From Bacteroidota bacterium (GTDB lineage: Bacteria; Bacteroidota; Bacteroidia; Chitinophagales; Chitinophagaceae), in NCBI GenBank assembly GCA_023436425.1, contig JAEZJD010000056.1, forward strand, positions 1 to 18,553: a stretch of 18,553 bases of DNA, given 5' to 3'. Each line of letters begins with the position of its first letter. Position 1 is the stretch's first letter. The notes below the pieces were generated by a model. It saw only the letters and a list, made by a program, of their open reading frames with translations. It was not told the DNA's origin and ran no database searches. This document shows positions 1 to 9,000 of this stretch, piece by piece. The position numbers and the translations under genes are program-made.

Positions 1-1
1 G

Positions 2-619
2 GATACAAGCCGACGCCCCATTTTTTTGACGGATGAAAAAAAACCTGTATCGCTGTACGGCGAAAGCAAGGTTCTCGCAGAAATAGCTGTAATGCAGTCC
101 GGCTTGCCATACCTCGTTATCAATCCAACGGCAGTTTATGGTCCACGCGATAGCGGATTTGTTCAATTTTTTAAATTGGTAAGTAAGGGCATTGAACCTT
201 ACATAGGCAGAAAAAATCAGCTGGTTTCGATGATCTATGTGACTGATCTGGCACATGCAATTATTTCTCTTGCCACATCCACTGCAGCAAATAGGGCTTT
301 TATTGTTTCTGATGGCAAAGAATATTATAAGGAAGAATTGGGCACGATCTCGAAAGCATCGCTGAAGAAAAAAACGGTCACAGTTCATTTTCCGTTGCCA
401 GTGATGCGCACCGTTGCAGCCACTGTTGATACATTGCATCGAACGTTTACGGGCACAGTTCCATTTTTGAACAGTGAAAAACTAAACGAAATAAGCAGAC
501 CGAACTGGCTGTGCGAAAGCAGCGACGCCTGGAACGCTCTGAATGATCAGCCACGCCACGATTTATATACAGGATTGCCAAAGACGATTGAGTGGTACAA
601 GGAAAATAATTGGCTATAG
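2..619 (+). CDS. NAD(P)-dependent epimerase/dehydratase (extended SDR), C-terminal part only
   Basis: The reading frame is open from the left window edge, so the N-terminal Rossmann half with the glycine-rich nucleotide motif lies outside. The visible part, about 205 residues, begins shortly before YGESK, which fits the YxxxK catalytic motif of short-chain dehydrogenases. NPTAVYGPRD follows, the usual extended-SDR stretch after the active site, and then VSMIYVTDLAHAI, typical of the region where the substrate domain closes over the cofactor. These features indicate an NAD(P)-dependent sugar-nucleotide epimerase/dehydratase or a dihydroflavonol-reductase-like enzyme; the substrate cannot be told. 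An internal TTG at 26 is not a credible start because homology continues upstream of it. The gene converges on folK with 7 bases between the stops, and no terminator hairpin is visible there. Confidence 0.85.
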   Translation, partial: DTSRRPIFLTDEKKPVSLYGESKVLAEIAVMQSGLPYLVINPTAVYGPRDSGFVQFFKLVSKGIEPYIGRKNQLVSMIYVTDLAHAIISLATSTAANRAFIVSDGKEYYKEELGTISKASLKKKTVTVHFPLPVMRTVAATVDTLHRTFTGTVPFLNSEKLNEISRPNWLCESSDAWNALNDQPRHDLYTGLPKTIEWYKENNWL

Positions 620-626
620 TTGCACC

Positions 627-1109
627 TTAAGTCACCTTAATTACTTCCAGATCATCCGGGCACTGCTGCAACAATTCTGTCACTGTTTTTTTCAGCACTG
701 GATGCATTTTTTCCGGAACAATTTCCGCCAGCGGCACTAAAACAAATCTGCGATTTTGCATTTCCGGATGAGGTATTCGCAATCCTTCTACACAAACCAC
801 ATCAGAGTTAAAAAAAAGTATGTCGATGTCAATAAGACGCGGACCAAACTTCAATTCCCGTTTTCTCCCCAAATCTTCTTCTATTCCCAGAATCTTCCGC
901 AGTAGCTCCATAGCTGAATCTTGTGTTTCCACCTCTAACACCTGGTTTAAAAAATTCTGCTGATCCCTTATTCCCCATGCTTCTGTTTCGTACACGGATG
1001 ATTCTTTGAGAATATTACCACAACGCCGTTCAATCTCTTGCCGTGCTTTATCAAGGTAAGCCTCCCGATTCCCCATGTTTCCACCGATCAATAAAAATGC
1101 TTTGTTCAT
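627..1109 (-). CDS. folK: 2-amino-4-hydroxy-6-hydroxymethyldihydropteridine pyrophosphokinase (HPPK)
   Basis: FolK transfers pyrophosphate from ATP to 6-hydroxymethyl-7,8-dihydropterin, the step before dihydropteroate synthase in cytoplasmic folate synthesis. The protein starts with the family's AFLLIGGNMGNR and carries GPRLIDIDILFF at about residues 89-100; Asp94 and Asp96 match the two magnesium-binding aspartates of HPPK. PHPEMQNRRFVLVPLAEI near residues 113-130 is the other family signature. I chose the ATG at 1109, which gives 160 residues, close to the 159 of E. coli HPPK, and begins right at the first beta strand. Upstream in-frame starts at 1124 and 1154 would add non-homologous residues; the one at 1154 would also overlap the candidate promoters. 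It diverges from sppA and stands alone on this strand. Confidence 0.95.
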   Translation of the reverse strand: MNKAFLLIGGNMGNREAYLDKARQEIERRCGNILKESSVYETEAWGIRDQQNFLNQVLEVETQDSAMELLRKILGIEEDLGRKRELKFGPRLIDIDILFFNSDVVCVEGLRIPHPEMQNRRFVLVPLAEIVPEKMHPVLKKTVTELLQQCPDDLEVIKVT

Positions 1110-1130
1110 GTTTCTTTCCGCCATCGCCGT

Positions 1131-1138
1131 CAAATATC
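1131..1138 (-). promoter_or_regulatory. Candidate Bacteroidota -7 element for folK
   Basis: On the minus strand this reads GATATTTG, one mismatch from the Bacteroidota -7 consensus TAnnTTTG. It lies about 20 bases upstream of the chosen folK start at 1109, a sensible position. I found no TTG at the expected distance for a -33 element, so this is only a weak candidate. Confidence 0.25.
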
Positions 1139-1141
1139 TTT

Positions 1142-1149
1142 TATTTTTG
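1142..1149 (+). promoter_or_regulatory. Candidate Bacteroidota -7 element for the sppA operon
   Basis: The bases TATTTTTG match TAnnTTTG, the -7 element used by the Bacteroidota primary sigma factor, exactly. The element ends 19 bases before the sppA ATG, implying a very short leader. No TTG sits about 20 bases upstream, so the -33 element is missing or degenerate. It lies back to back with the weaker candidate for folK. Confidence 0.4.
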
Positions 1150-1168
1150 AGCACTTAAAAACGCTGCA

Positions 1169-2917
1169 ATGAGAGGTTTTCTGAAAATGTTTTTCGCTTC
1201 TTTTCTCGCACTCATCATTTTTTGTGTGATCGCTTTTTTTGTCGCCGTGGGAATTATAGCCGCTTTTGCCGCCGGCAGCAAGGAAGAAGTTGCGGAAAAA
1301 TCAGTGCTGGTGCTCGATCTCAGCAATCACTTTCCTGAACACTCCAGCCCCGACCCGATGAGCATAATAGAAAATGGAGAACAAAGTCCATCGCTGTACG
1401 AAGTTATACGACTAATCAGGCATGCAAAAACTGACAACAACGTTTCGGGCATTTACGTAGTTGCGAATGGAAGCGGAAACGAAGCTGCGGCTAATGACGA
1501 ATTAAGAAGTGCATTGCTTGACTTCCGGAAGACTAAGAAATTCGTGATTGCTCAGGGCGATGCAATGTCGCAGCAGGCATATTTCGTGGCCAGTGCTGCC
1601 GACAAAGTTTATGTAAATCCCGCCGGCGGATTTGAGTGGGCGGGCTTTTCAGTCACGCTTCCATTTCTAAAAGGCACGCTGGACAAACTGGAAATACAGC
1701 CACAAATTTTTTATGCAGGCAAATTTAAAAGTGCCACAGAGATCTTTCGTGTAGACAAAATGACTCCTGAAAACAGGTTGCAAACAACAGCGTGGCTCAA
1801 CAGCTTGTACAACCATTTTCTTTCTCAGGTTTCTTCATCGAGAGGAATAGATACAGCTACGCTGCATGCATTGGCAAACGGTGCTTCTATCCAGACGCCG
1901 CAGGATGCTGTAAACGCTAAATTGATTGACGGCGTAAAATATGACGATGAAATAAAGGCGGAGATAAAGAACAGAATATCGATAGGTAAATACGACAAAT
2001 TGAATTTGGTGTCGCTTTCAAAATATAATGATGCAGTCAGCGTACGAAAAAGCGGTTCCGACCGCATCGCAATCATTTACGCAGAAGGTGACATAGTAGA
2101 TGGCGAAGGCAGCACAAGCAATATTGGAGGAGAAACATTCCGTGCTCTCATTCGTCGCGCAAGGCTTGATAAAAGTGTAAAAGCAATAGTGCTGCGCGTA
2201 AATTCCGGCGGCGGTAGTGCATTGGCGAGTGAAGTGATCTGGCGGGAACTGCAGGTGGCAAAACAGCAGGATAAAAAACCCGTTGTGGTTAGCTTCGGCG
2301 ATGTTGCTGCGTCGGGCGGATATTACATTTCGTGCGGAGCAGACAGCATCTTCGCACATCCCAACACAATCACAGGTTCCATCGGTGTGTTTGGTATTAT
2401 TCCGAACATGCAAAACTTTTGGAAAAACAAATTAGGTGTTACGTTCGATGGCGTGGAGACAGCGCCCTACGCAGATATCAGCACGGTGAAACCTCTGGAT
2501 GAAAAAGAGAAGCAAGTGATTCAGTCGGGTGTGGAGCGGATTTACAACCAATTCAAGCATCGCGTAGCTGAAGGGCGCAGAAAAGAAGTTTCGTACATCG
2601 ATAGCATAGCTCAGGGACGGGTGTGGAGCGGCAGAGACGCCTTGCAAATAGGATTGGTGGACAGGCTTGGCGATTTAGATGATGCAATTGCATGTGCAGC
2701 GCGAATGGCCAAGGTGGACAAATTTGGTTTAAAAGAGTTTCCGCAAAAAGAGAGTTGGTTGAAAAGCTTTGTTGACCGGAAAAAAACAGAACCATCAGCA
2801 ATCATTAAGGAAAACATTGGCGCAGAAAACTACCGGGTGTTTTTACAGATGAAAAAAATAAAAGAGCTCACAGGATCCATACAGGCGAGGATGCCTTTTG
2901 AAATTATAATCAAGTAA
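1169..2917 (+). CDS. sppA: Signal peptide peptidase SppA, long (67 kDa) type
   Basis: A membrane-anchored serine protease that degrades cleaved signal peptides from the envelope side. The 582 residues fit the duplicated long form of SppA (618 in E. coli). Residues 1-33 hold one N-terminal membrane helix with a basic start (MRGFLK). The first half contains AGKFKSATE at 183-191; Lys187 aligns with the general-base lysine of E. coli SppA. The second half contains VAASGGYYIS, where Ser382 is the nucleophile; the Ser/Lys dyad split between the repeats is therefore intact. NSGGGSALASEVIW (345-358) and TGSIGVFG (402-409) are further family motifs. The gene leads a rightward unit: the permease follows after 35 bases and the SRPBCC gene 4 bases after that. 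The ATG at 1169 is the first start after the candidate -7 element. Confidence 0.95.
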   Translation: MRGFLKMFFASFLALIIFCVIAFFVAVGIIAAFAAGSKEEVAEKSVLVLDLSNHFPEHSSPDPMSIIENGEQSPSLYEVIRLIRHAKTDNNVSGIYVVANGSGNEAAANDELRSALLDFRKTKKFVIAQGDAMSQQAYFVASAADKVYVNPAGGFEWAGFSVTLPFLKGTLDKLEIQPQIFYAGKFKSATEIFRVDKMTPENRLQTTAWLNSLYNHFLSQVSSSRGIDTATLHALANGASIQTPQDAVNAKLIDGVKYDDEIKAEIKNRISIGKYDKLNLVSLSKYNDAVSVRKSGSDRIAIIYAEGDIVDGEGSTSNIGGETFRALIRRARLDKSVKAIVLRVNSGGGSALASEVIWRELQVAKQQDKKPVVVSFGDVAASGGYYISCGADSIFAHPNTITGSIGVFGIIPNMQNFWKNKLGVTFDGVETAPYADISTVKPLDEKEKQVIQSGVERIYNQFKHRVAEGRRKEVSYIDSIAQGRVWSGRDALQIGLVDRLGDLDDAIACAARMAKVDKFGLKEFPQKESWLKSFVDRKKTEPSAIIKENIGAENYRVFLQMKKIKELTGSIQARMPFEIIIK

Positions 2918-2952
2918 TCCGGCTTCAATTTTAAAGGATTTTCAATCAACGA

Positions 2953-4056
2953 ATGGGTAAGGATTACAACCAAATTAGGGCAATGCTCGCGGTGACGAAG
3001 GCAAGTTTAATTGCCACTTTCCGCAGTCCGCAGGCAATCTTTTTCTCACTGTTTTTCCCAATTGTGCTGATATGGATTTTCGGGTCATTATCCCGCGGCG
3101 GACCGGCTACTGTTGATGTGGCTTTTGAAAAAAATACAGACAGCACCAACGCCATATTCCAACAGTTAAAGCACAGTCCTTTTTTGCATTTTGTAAACCC
3201 CGCTAAGAAAGATATTGAAGACGAGCTGACGAAAGGCAGGATTGCTGCAGTCATCAACATTCAGCGGGCAAAAGATTCATCTTTACACACGCCCTACCTG
3301 GTGCACCTGAGAACATCATCTGCCAGCCAGCGCGACTTTGGATTATTTCAGTCAATTCTGAGAAACATCCTTCACGAAATTGATGAATGGACATTTCCAG
3401 AAAAGAAATCAGTGGCGACTATTTCGCAAACGCAAATACAGGGCAGAAAATATAAAATGATTGACTTCTTTCTTCCGGGAATGATTGGTTTTTCCCTCAT
3501 TGGTGCTGCCGTTTTTGGAATCGCTTTTTCGTTTCACACTTTCAGGGAAACGCTTGTGCTGAAAAGAATGTATGCAACACCGATCAAAAGACAATACATC
3601 ATTCTCGGAGAAAGTCTCTCGAGAGTTTTGTTTCAGCTTTTGACGGTGATTGTGCTTATTGCTTTCGGCTATTATGCTTACAATTTCACATTAGCGCACG
3701 GAGTACTCACCTTCTTTGATATGCTGATTCTTTCTGCCATCGGACTTCTGGTGTTTATGGGTTTCGGATTTTTCATAAGTGGTATTTCAAAAAATCAAAA
3801 TGTAATACCGATTTATGCAAACCTGTTCATGTTTCCACAATATTTTTTGTCTGGTACATTTTTCCCGAAAACATCTTTGCCCGAAGCGGTCCAGCCATTT
3901 CTAAAGTTTCTTCCGTTGACTGCTTTGAACGATGCCATGCGCAATGTAGCTTTTGAAGGTGCATCATTAAGCAGTTGCTGGCCTGAGTTATTGATCCTCG
4001 CGGTTTGGGGTATTTTGATCTACACGATCACTGCACGAACATTTAGATGGGAATGA
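2953..4056 (+). CDS. ABC-2 type transporter permease
   Basis: An inner-membrane permease subunit of an ABC-2 exporter. One helix at about residues 27-45 is followed by an extracytoplasmic domain of about 120 residues (48-165), then five helices near 172-194, 225-245, 256-277, 283-303 and 344-362. Family marks are FFLPGMIGF at the start of the second helix, the cytoplasmic LKRMYATPIKR, and LSGTFFPKTSLPEAV leading into FLPLTALNDAMR. It is a full permease of 367 residues but has no nucleotide-binding domain, and no ATPase gene lies in the window, so the ATPase must be encoded elsewhere. The substrate is unknown. It follows sppA by 35 bases and precedes the SRPBCC gene by 4 bases, suggesting co-transcription. 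Confidence 0.9.
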   Translation: MGKDYNQIRAMLAVTKASLIATFRSPQAIFFSLFFPIVLIWIFGSLSRGGPATVDVAFEKNTDSTNAIFQQLKHSPFLHFVNPAKKDIEDELTKGRIAAVINIQRAKDSSLHTPYLVHLRTSSASQRDFGLFQSILRNILHEIDEWTFPEKKSVATISQTQIQGRKYKMIDFFLPGMIGFSLIGAAVFGIAFSFHTFRETLVLKRMYATPIKRQYIILGESLSRVLFQLLTVIVLIAFGYYAYNFTLAHGVLTFFDMLILSAIGLLVFMGFGFFISGISKNQNVIPIYANLFMFPQYFLSGTFFPKTSLPEAVQPFLKFLPLTALNDAMRNVAFEGASLSSCWPELLILAVWGILIYTITARTFRWE

Positions 4057-4060
4057 AAAT

Positions 4061-4540
4061 ATGCGCATAGTAAAGCTCCTTGTTATCAGTGTTGTTTTTA
4101 TTTTTCTGCTGCTTACCGCAATGTCGTTGCTCATTCCTTCAAGGGTAAGAATATCGAAGGCAGTGAATTTGCAGAAAAGCCCTGATACCATTTTTTCTTT
4201 GATCAAAGATGAAAACAAATGGCGCATGTGGCACCCAATGTACATTGATTCCGTTTCAGCTGAAAAATGGGAAAATGTTAGACGTAGCGTAGTTGAAAAC
4301 ACAGACACATCTTTCATACTTCAGCTGCAGCAGCCAGATCGGAAGCCGGTTACATCCGCGTGGGTCATTCATCAATACCAACATACAGATTCCGTTACGC
4401 TTCAATGGTATATGGATTTTAGACTAGGGTGGTACCCTTGGGAAAAGTTCAGTTCCATGTTTTACGAAAAAACTTATGGTGTAATGATGGAGCAAGGACT
4501 TGGCAACATCAAAGTGCTGGTGACGAAGAAAGAAGATTGA
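4061..4540 (+). CDS. SRPBCC-family (START/polyketide cyclase-like) protein with N-terminal membrane anchor
   Basis: 159 residues. Residues 5-25 form a hydrophobic helix after a short basic start, so the protein is probably anchored in the inner membrane or is a secreted precursor without a lipobox. The rest begins with RVRISKAVNLQKSPDTIFSLI and the WRMWHP block, the usual opening of the SRPBCC helix-grip fold, which binds hydrophobic ligands in a deep pocket. No catalytic residues can be assigned. The ATG lies 4 bases after the permease stop, which implies translational coupling and perhaps a shared role in the envelope. It converges on the DUF418 gene with 10 bases between stops and no clear terminator. 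Confidence 0.75.
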   Translation: MRIVKLLVISVVFIFLLLTAMSLLIPSRVRISKAVNLQKSPDTIFSLIKDENKWRMWHPMYIDSVSAEKWENVRRSVVENTDTSFILQLQQPDRKPVTSAWVIHQYQHTDSVTLQWYMDFRLGWYPWEKFSSMFYEKTYGVMMEQGLGNIKVLVTKKED

Positions 4541-4550
4541 TGTCGTTGAA

Positions 4551-5837
4551 TTACGGGGCTACCTCAATTTGAATTAATTGTTCTTCTTCCGATTTCCGTA
4601 TTGTTCGTCTGAGAGGCAACACTTTTCCATATGTCAGCTGACGCCAAATCCATTCTACGGGTCCATAATGGAAGTAACGTAGCCACCAATCGCTCGCAAT
4701 CACCTGCACACCATAAATGACAAATGCCATGGGCCAAAAAATGGACGGCCCAATCTTAGCTCCAAGTCCAAAACCAATTCCGTAGAAAATAGTGATACAA
4801 ACAACTGTATGCAACAGGTAATTCGTCAATGCCATTCTGCCCGCCGGAGCAAGAGCAGCAAATACGTTTTTCCCCTTCGTTTTTATCCAAAACAGGCAAA
4901 TGGTAGACACATAAGCAAGGCTGAGAGGCACTACACCAATAGCATAAAATACTGTGTCAAATAACCCGGCGGGATGAGGTATTTCTTTATTATCGAACTG
5001 GAAAAAAGCAACAGCAATGTTAGCCGGGATACCAATAATGAAGCCCCACTTGCGAAGTTTTTTAAACCGTGAAATATTAACTTCGGGTCGTGCATACATC
5101 ATTTTTCTGCCTGCGTAAAAACCCACGAGAAACATGCCCAGCACTTTAGGCAATCGATTACTTTCGATCAAATACGCGAAACGATAGAAAAAAGCAGGGT
5201 CCTGCCAAATGCGAAATTCTTTCCATCCCGCAGATGGCGCATACACAAAGTTTGCGATAGCTGCCGGGTCGGTAGGAAAATTGTTTTTCGCATCGATGGA
5301 TGCTGCAACTCGGTGCAAAAAACCATCGGCTCTCGTCTGCAGCAACACTTTGATTATATCAATAAATATCGGCGATGCGATGAGTGCAACAGCATAAATC
5401 AGCAATGTTCTGTCTTTACATTTTCGGAACAATGGAAGCAACATGCCAAGCAGTGCATACAACATCAATATATCGCCATCCCACATAAACAGCAGGTGAA
5501 CTGTCCCGATGAATAAAAGAACGGCGAGCCTGCGGTAAAATATCTTTAATGGATTAGTTCCACGTCGTTCATTTCGGACGAGAATAATGGAAAAGCCAAT
5601 TCCAAATAACAGCGAAAAAAGGCTGTAAAACTTTCCTCTGATAAATGCTGTTTCAAATAAACCGATAATGCCGTCTGCCGGCCAGGTGGGCATTGCCTCA
5701 CGCTGTGCTTGCGAAAGCAGACCGTATCCTGAAAATCCAAAAATGTTGTCGAGCAAAATGCCCAGGACAGCGAACCCGCGAAGTGCATCCAAAATTTTGG
5801 CCCTGCCTTCTTGCTGAACAGGTGACGTCTGTAGCAT
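4551..5837 (-). CDS. DUF418 family multi-pass membrane protein
   Basis: 428 residues from the chosen start. The N-terminal ILDALRGFAVLGILLDN and the C-terminal DWWLRYFHYGPVEWIWRQLT are the two signatures of DUF418 membrane proteins; the family's biochemical role is not established, and transport or acyl-transfer-like functions have been suggested by analogy with other families. Several strongly hydrophobic segments run through the protein. The open frame extends 50 codons further to 5987, but that extension reads as low-complexity, non-family sequence, and the family normally opens a few residues before LDALRG, so I chose the ATG at 5837. The gene is monocistronic here, divergent from the trehalose synthase gene and convergent with the SRPBCC gene. 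Confidence 0.85.
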   Translation of the reverse strand: MLQTSPVQQEGRAKILDALRGFAVLGILLDNIFGFSGYGLLSQAQREAMPTWPADGIIGLFETAFIRGKFYSLFSLLFGIGFSIILVRNERRGTNPLKIFYRRLAVLLFIGTVHLLFMWDGDILMLYALLGMLLPLFRKCKDRTLLIYAVALIASPIFIDIIKVLLQTRADGFLHRVAASIDAKNNFPTDPAAIANFVYAPSAGWKEFRIWQDPAFFYRFAYLIESNRLPKVLGMFLVGFYAGRKMMYARPEVNISRFKKLRKWGFIIGIPANIAVAFFQFDNKEIPHPAGLFDTVFYAIGVVPLSLAYVSTICLFWIKTKGKNVFAALAPAGRMALTNYLLHTVVCITIFYGIGFGLGAKIGPSIFWPMAFVIYGVQVIASDWWLRYFHYGPVEWIWRQLTYGKVLPLRRTIRKSEEEQLIQIEVAP

Positions 5838-6016
5838 TGGTTTGGTCGTTTCTATTAGAGAAAAAATAAATATACTAATAATTAAAATCACCTTTTCACC
5901 GTTAAAAAGCAGTCGGCTCACCTCTTCATCTCTGTCGTCTGCATCAAATGCATTGCTGAACATCTCGTTCATGCCTGCTTGGCACATAAATTACTGCAAT
6001 ATGGCACACTGGAATT
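5838..6016. other. Divergent intergenic region between the DUF418 gene and treS
   Basis: 179 bases that should hold the promoters of both flanking genes. An AT-rich core lies at about 5850-5895. On the minus strand, 5867-5874 reads TATATTTA, one base short of the Bacteroidota TAnnTTTG element, about 30 bases upstream of the DUF418 start. I find no convincing -7 element for treS on the plus strand, no clear inverted repeat and no strong Shine-Dalgarno before the treS ATG. If the DUF418 protein really started at 5987 this region would be mostly coding, which I consider unlikely. Confidence 0.35.
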
Positions 6017-9000
6017 ATGGCAACGAACAGAGCAGTATTCGACGACAAACTTCATTGGTACAAAGACGCAATTATATACGAACTCCACATCAAGGCGTTC
6101 TATGATTCCAACAATGATGGTATCGGCGACTTCAAGGGACTATTGCAAAAACTCGACTACCTGCAAGACCTTGGAGTAACGGTTATTTGGGTATTACCCT
6201 TCTACCCTTCTCCGTTGAAAGACGACGGCTATGACATAGCTGATTATTATAAAATCAATACTAATTATGGCTCAACCGATGACTTTCAGCAATTCCTAAA
6301 CGAAGCGCACAGCCGCAATTTGAAAGTGATTACTGAATTAGTGATTAATCACACATCCGATCAGCACCCGTGGTTTCAACGTGCAAGGAAAGCGCCGAAA
6401 GGTTCTCCCGAACGGGAATATTATGTTTGGTCCGATGACCCGAACAAATACAAAGATGTTCGCATCATATTCCAGGACTTTGAGCCTTCAAACTGGTCGT
6501 GGGATCCTGTTGCGCAACAATATTATTGGCATCGCTTCTTTCATCATCAGCCCGATCTGAATTTCGACAATCCGTTAGTTCAGGAAGAAATTTTCAAAAT
6601 ACTCGATTACTGGTGTGCGATGGGTGTAGACGGATTTCGTCTGGATGCCGTTCCTTACCTATACGAACGTGAAGGCACAAATGGAGAAAACCTGCCGGAG
6701 ACACATGCATTCCTGAAACGGCTGCGCAGGCATATTGATGAACACTATCCCGGTACATGCTTTTTGGCAGAAGCAAACATGTGGCCCGAAGATGCCGCAT
6801 CATATTTTGGTGATGGTGACGAATGCCACATGAATTATCACTTTCCCGTCATGCCCCGCATGTTCATGGCAGTGCAGCGGGAAGACCGTTATCCGATAAC
6901 TGATATTTTCGATCAGACGCCGGAAATTCCTGAAACATGTCAGTGGGCCATATTCCTTCGCAACCACGATGAACTTACGCTGGAAATGGTGACAGATGAA
7001 GAGCGTGATTACATGTATAAAGTGTATGCAAAAGATCCAAAGGCACGCATAAACCTGGGCATCAGGCACCGGCTGGCACCGTTGATGGATAATGATCGCA
7101 GAAAGATTGAGCTAATGAACTCACTCCTTTTTTCCCTGCCGGGCACCCCTGTTATTTATTATGGTGATGAGATTGGGATGGGCGATAATTTTTACCTCGG
7201 TGACCGTGATGGTGTGCGCACGCCTATGCAATGGTCGCCCGACCGCAACGCAGGTTTTTCGGCAACCAATCCGCAACGTTTGTATCTGCCTGTCATCATT
7301 GATCCGCAGTATCATTATGAAACCGTAAATGTAGAAACGCACCGGGCAAACACTTCATCTCTGTTTTGGTACATGAAGCGTATGATCAACATGCGGAAGC
7401 GGTATAGAGCGTTTGGTCGTGGTGATTTTCAGGTGGTGGACGTTGACAACCCTAAGATTCTGGCCTTCACGAGAACTTATGAAGATGAAATTCTGTTGAT
7501 AGTTGTAAATCTTTCGAAGTATTCCCAGGCTGCAGAACTCGATCTTCATAACTATGCCGGCTACACGCCAATGGAAGCATTTAGCAAAAATCCGTTTCCC
7601 ACTATAAAAGAAACTAATTCTTACCTGCTCACGTTAGGTCCGCATTCCTATCATTGGTTTGTGCTGGAAAAAAAGGATGAAAAGATCAGAAGTAAAAGAG
7701 ACGTAAAGATGAACGTTTCTTTATGGTCCGAACTTTCGTCGCCTGCCAACTCCGAAATATTGCTTACTGAACTGCTTCCCGATTATTTGTCAAGATGCAA
7801 CTGGTTTATTGGCAAGAGCAGAAAAATTTATACCATACACATTGCTGACCAAATTGAATATAAAGCGGCATCATGCCCGGTCACTTTTCTGATCATCGAA
7901 GTGGCATATGAAAGCGGTTTGCCTGAACAATATTTTTTACCGGTCGCATTCGAAAAAGGCAGAAAGGCTAAAAACCTGCAAATAGATTTTCCTCAGGCAA
8001 TCATTGCAGAACTTACAATTGGAAAGGAAAAAGGCGTACTGTGTGATGCGCTCTATTTACACTCTGTACACCTGGCTCTTTTACGCAGCTTTGTTGAGGA
8101 AAAAAGCAGTTTGTTTAATGCCACTGCCACAGATGATCTGAAAAACTACTTGCAGCAGGATCCGGAACTGAGATCGAAAATGCATGAGGGGCAACAGCTG
8201 AATACCTCGATAACGTTCGACAACAAACTCTTTCTGAAGATTTACAGAAAAACTGACACCGGTGTAAATACCGACGTTGAAATAAGCCGTTATTTATCTG
8301 AAGCGAATTTTTCACACACACCAAAGTTTTTGGGTTCGCTGGAGCTAAAACTTCAGCATAATACGGTGACGCTTGCTATGGCTGAGGAAATGGTGGAGAA
8401 TCACGGCGATGGAAGAAGCTTTATGCTGGAGCGAATTAACAACTACATCGAACGAATTCTTGCCCGTGAGAGAAATGTGATCTTCAACTATCCCAGGCTT
8501 GGATCATTATTCCACCCGCTTTCTTTTGACGAATTGCCGGAAGAAATGAAAGAGTTTTTAGGCGGTTCGGCGGTGGAACTGATACGAACAATTGCGTTGC
8601 GAACTGCGCAGCTTCATCGTGCGCTGGCAAATTCTGGAGAAAAGGATTTTCAACCGGAAGAATTCTCATTGCATTACCAGCGGTCTCTTTTTGCCGGTAT
8701 GCAGTCTGTGGTTCGGGAAGCATTTCAAACTCTTGAAAAAAAGATTGATGTTTTACCCGAAGACTTGCAGCAACAGGCAAAAGAGTTGCTGCAAAAAAGA
8801 ACAGAGTTGTTGGAGGAATTAAAAAAGATTTACTCCCGGAAATTTGACGTGCAGAAGATTCGCATTCATGGCATTTACGGTCTCAGTGAAATACTGCTGA
8901 CAGGAAAAGACATCATGATCCACAATTTCAATGGAAATCCATTGCGAAGTTTCAGCGAACGACGTATAAAACGATCTGTGTTGCGGGATGTTGCTGCCAT

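Noticed and set aside
620..640. CACCTTAA repeated twice between the epimerase gene and folK
   Set aside because: Eight bases with one base between copies, partly inside folK coding sequence; likely chance.
1110..1154. Longer folK reading with a start at 1154 or 1124
   Set aside because: The extra residues do not match HPPK, which starts at the first beta strand, and the longer form would cover both candidate promoters.
5838..5987. N-terminal extension of the DUF418 protein (50 codons)
   Set aside because: The extension is not DUF418-like and lies in the AT-rich divergent region; the ATG at 5837 gives the normal family start.
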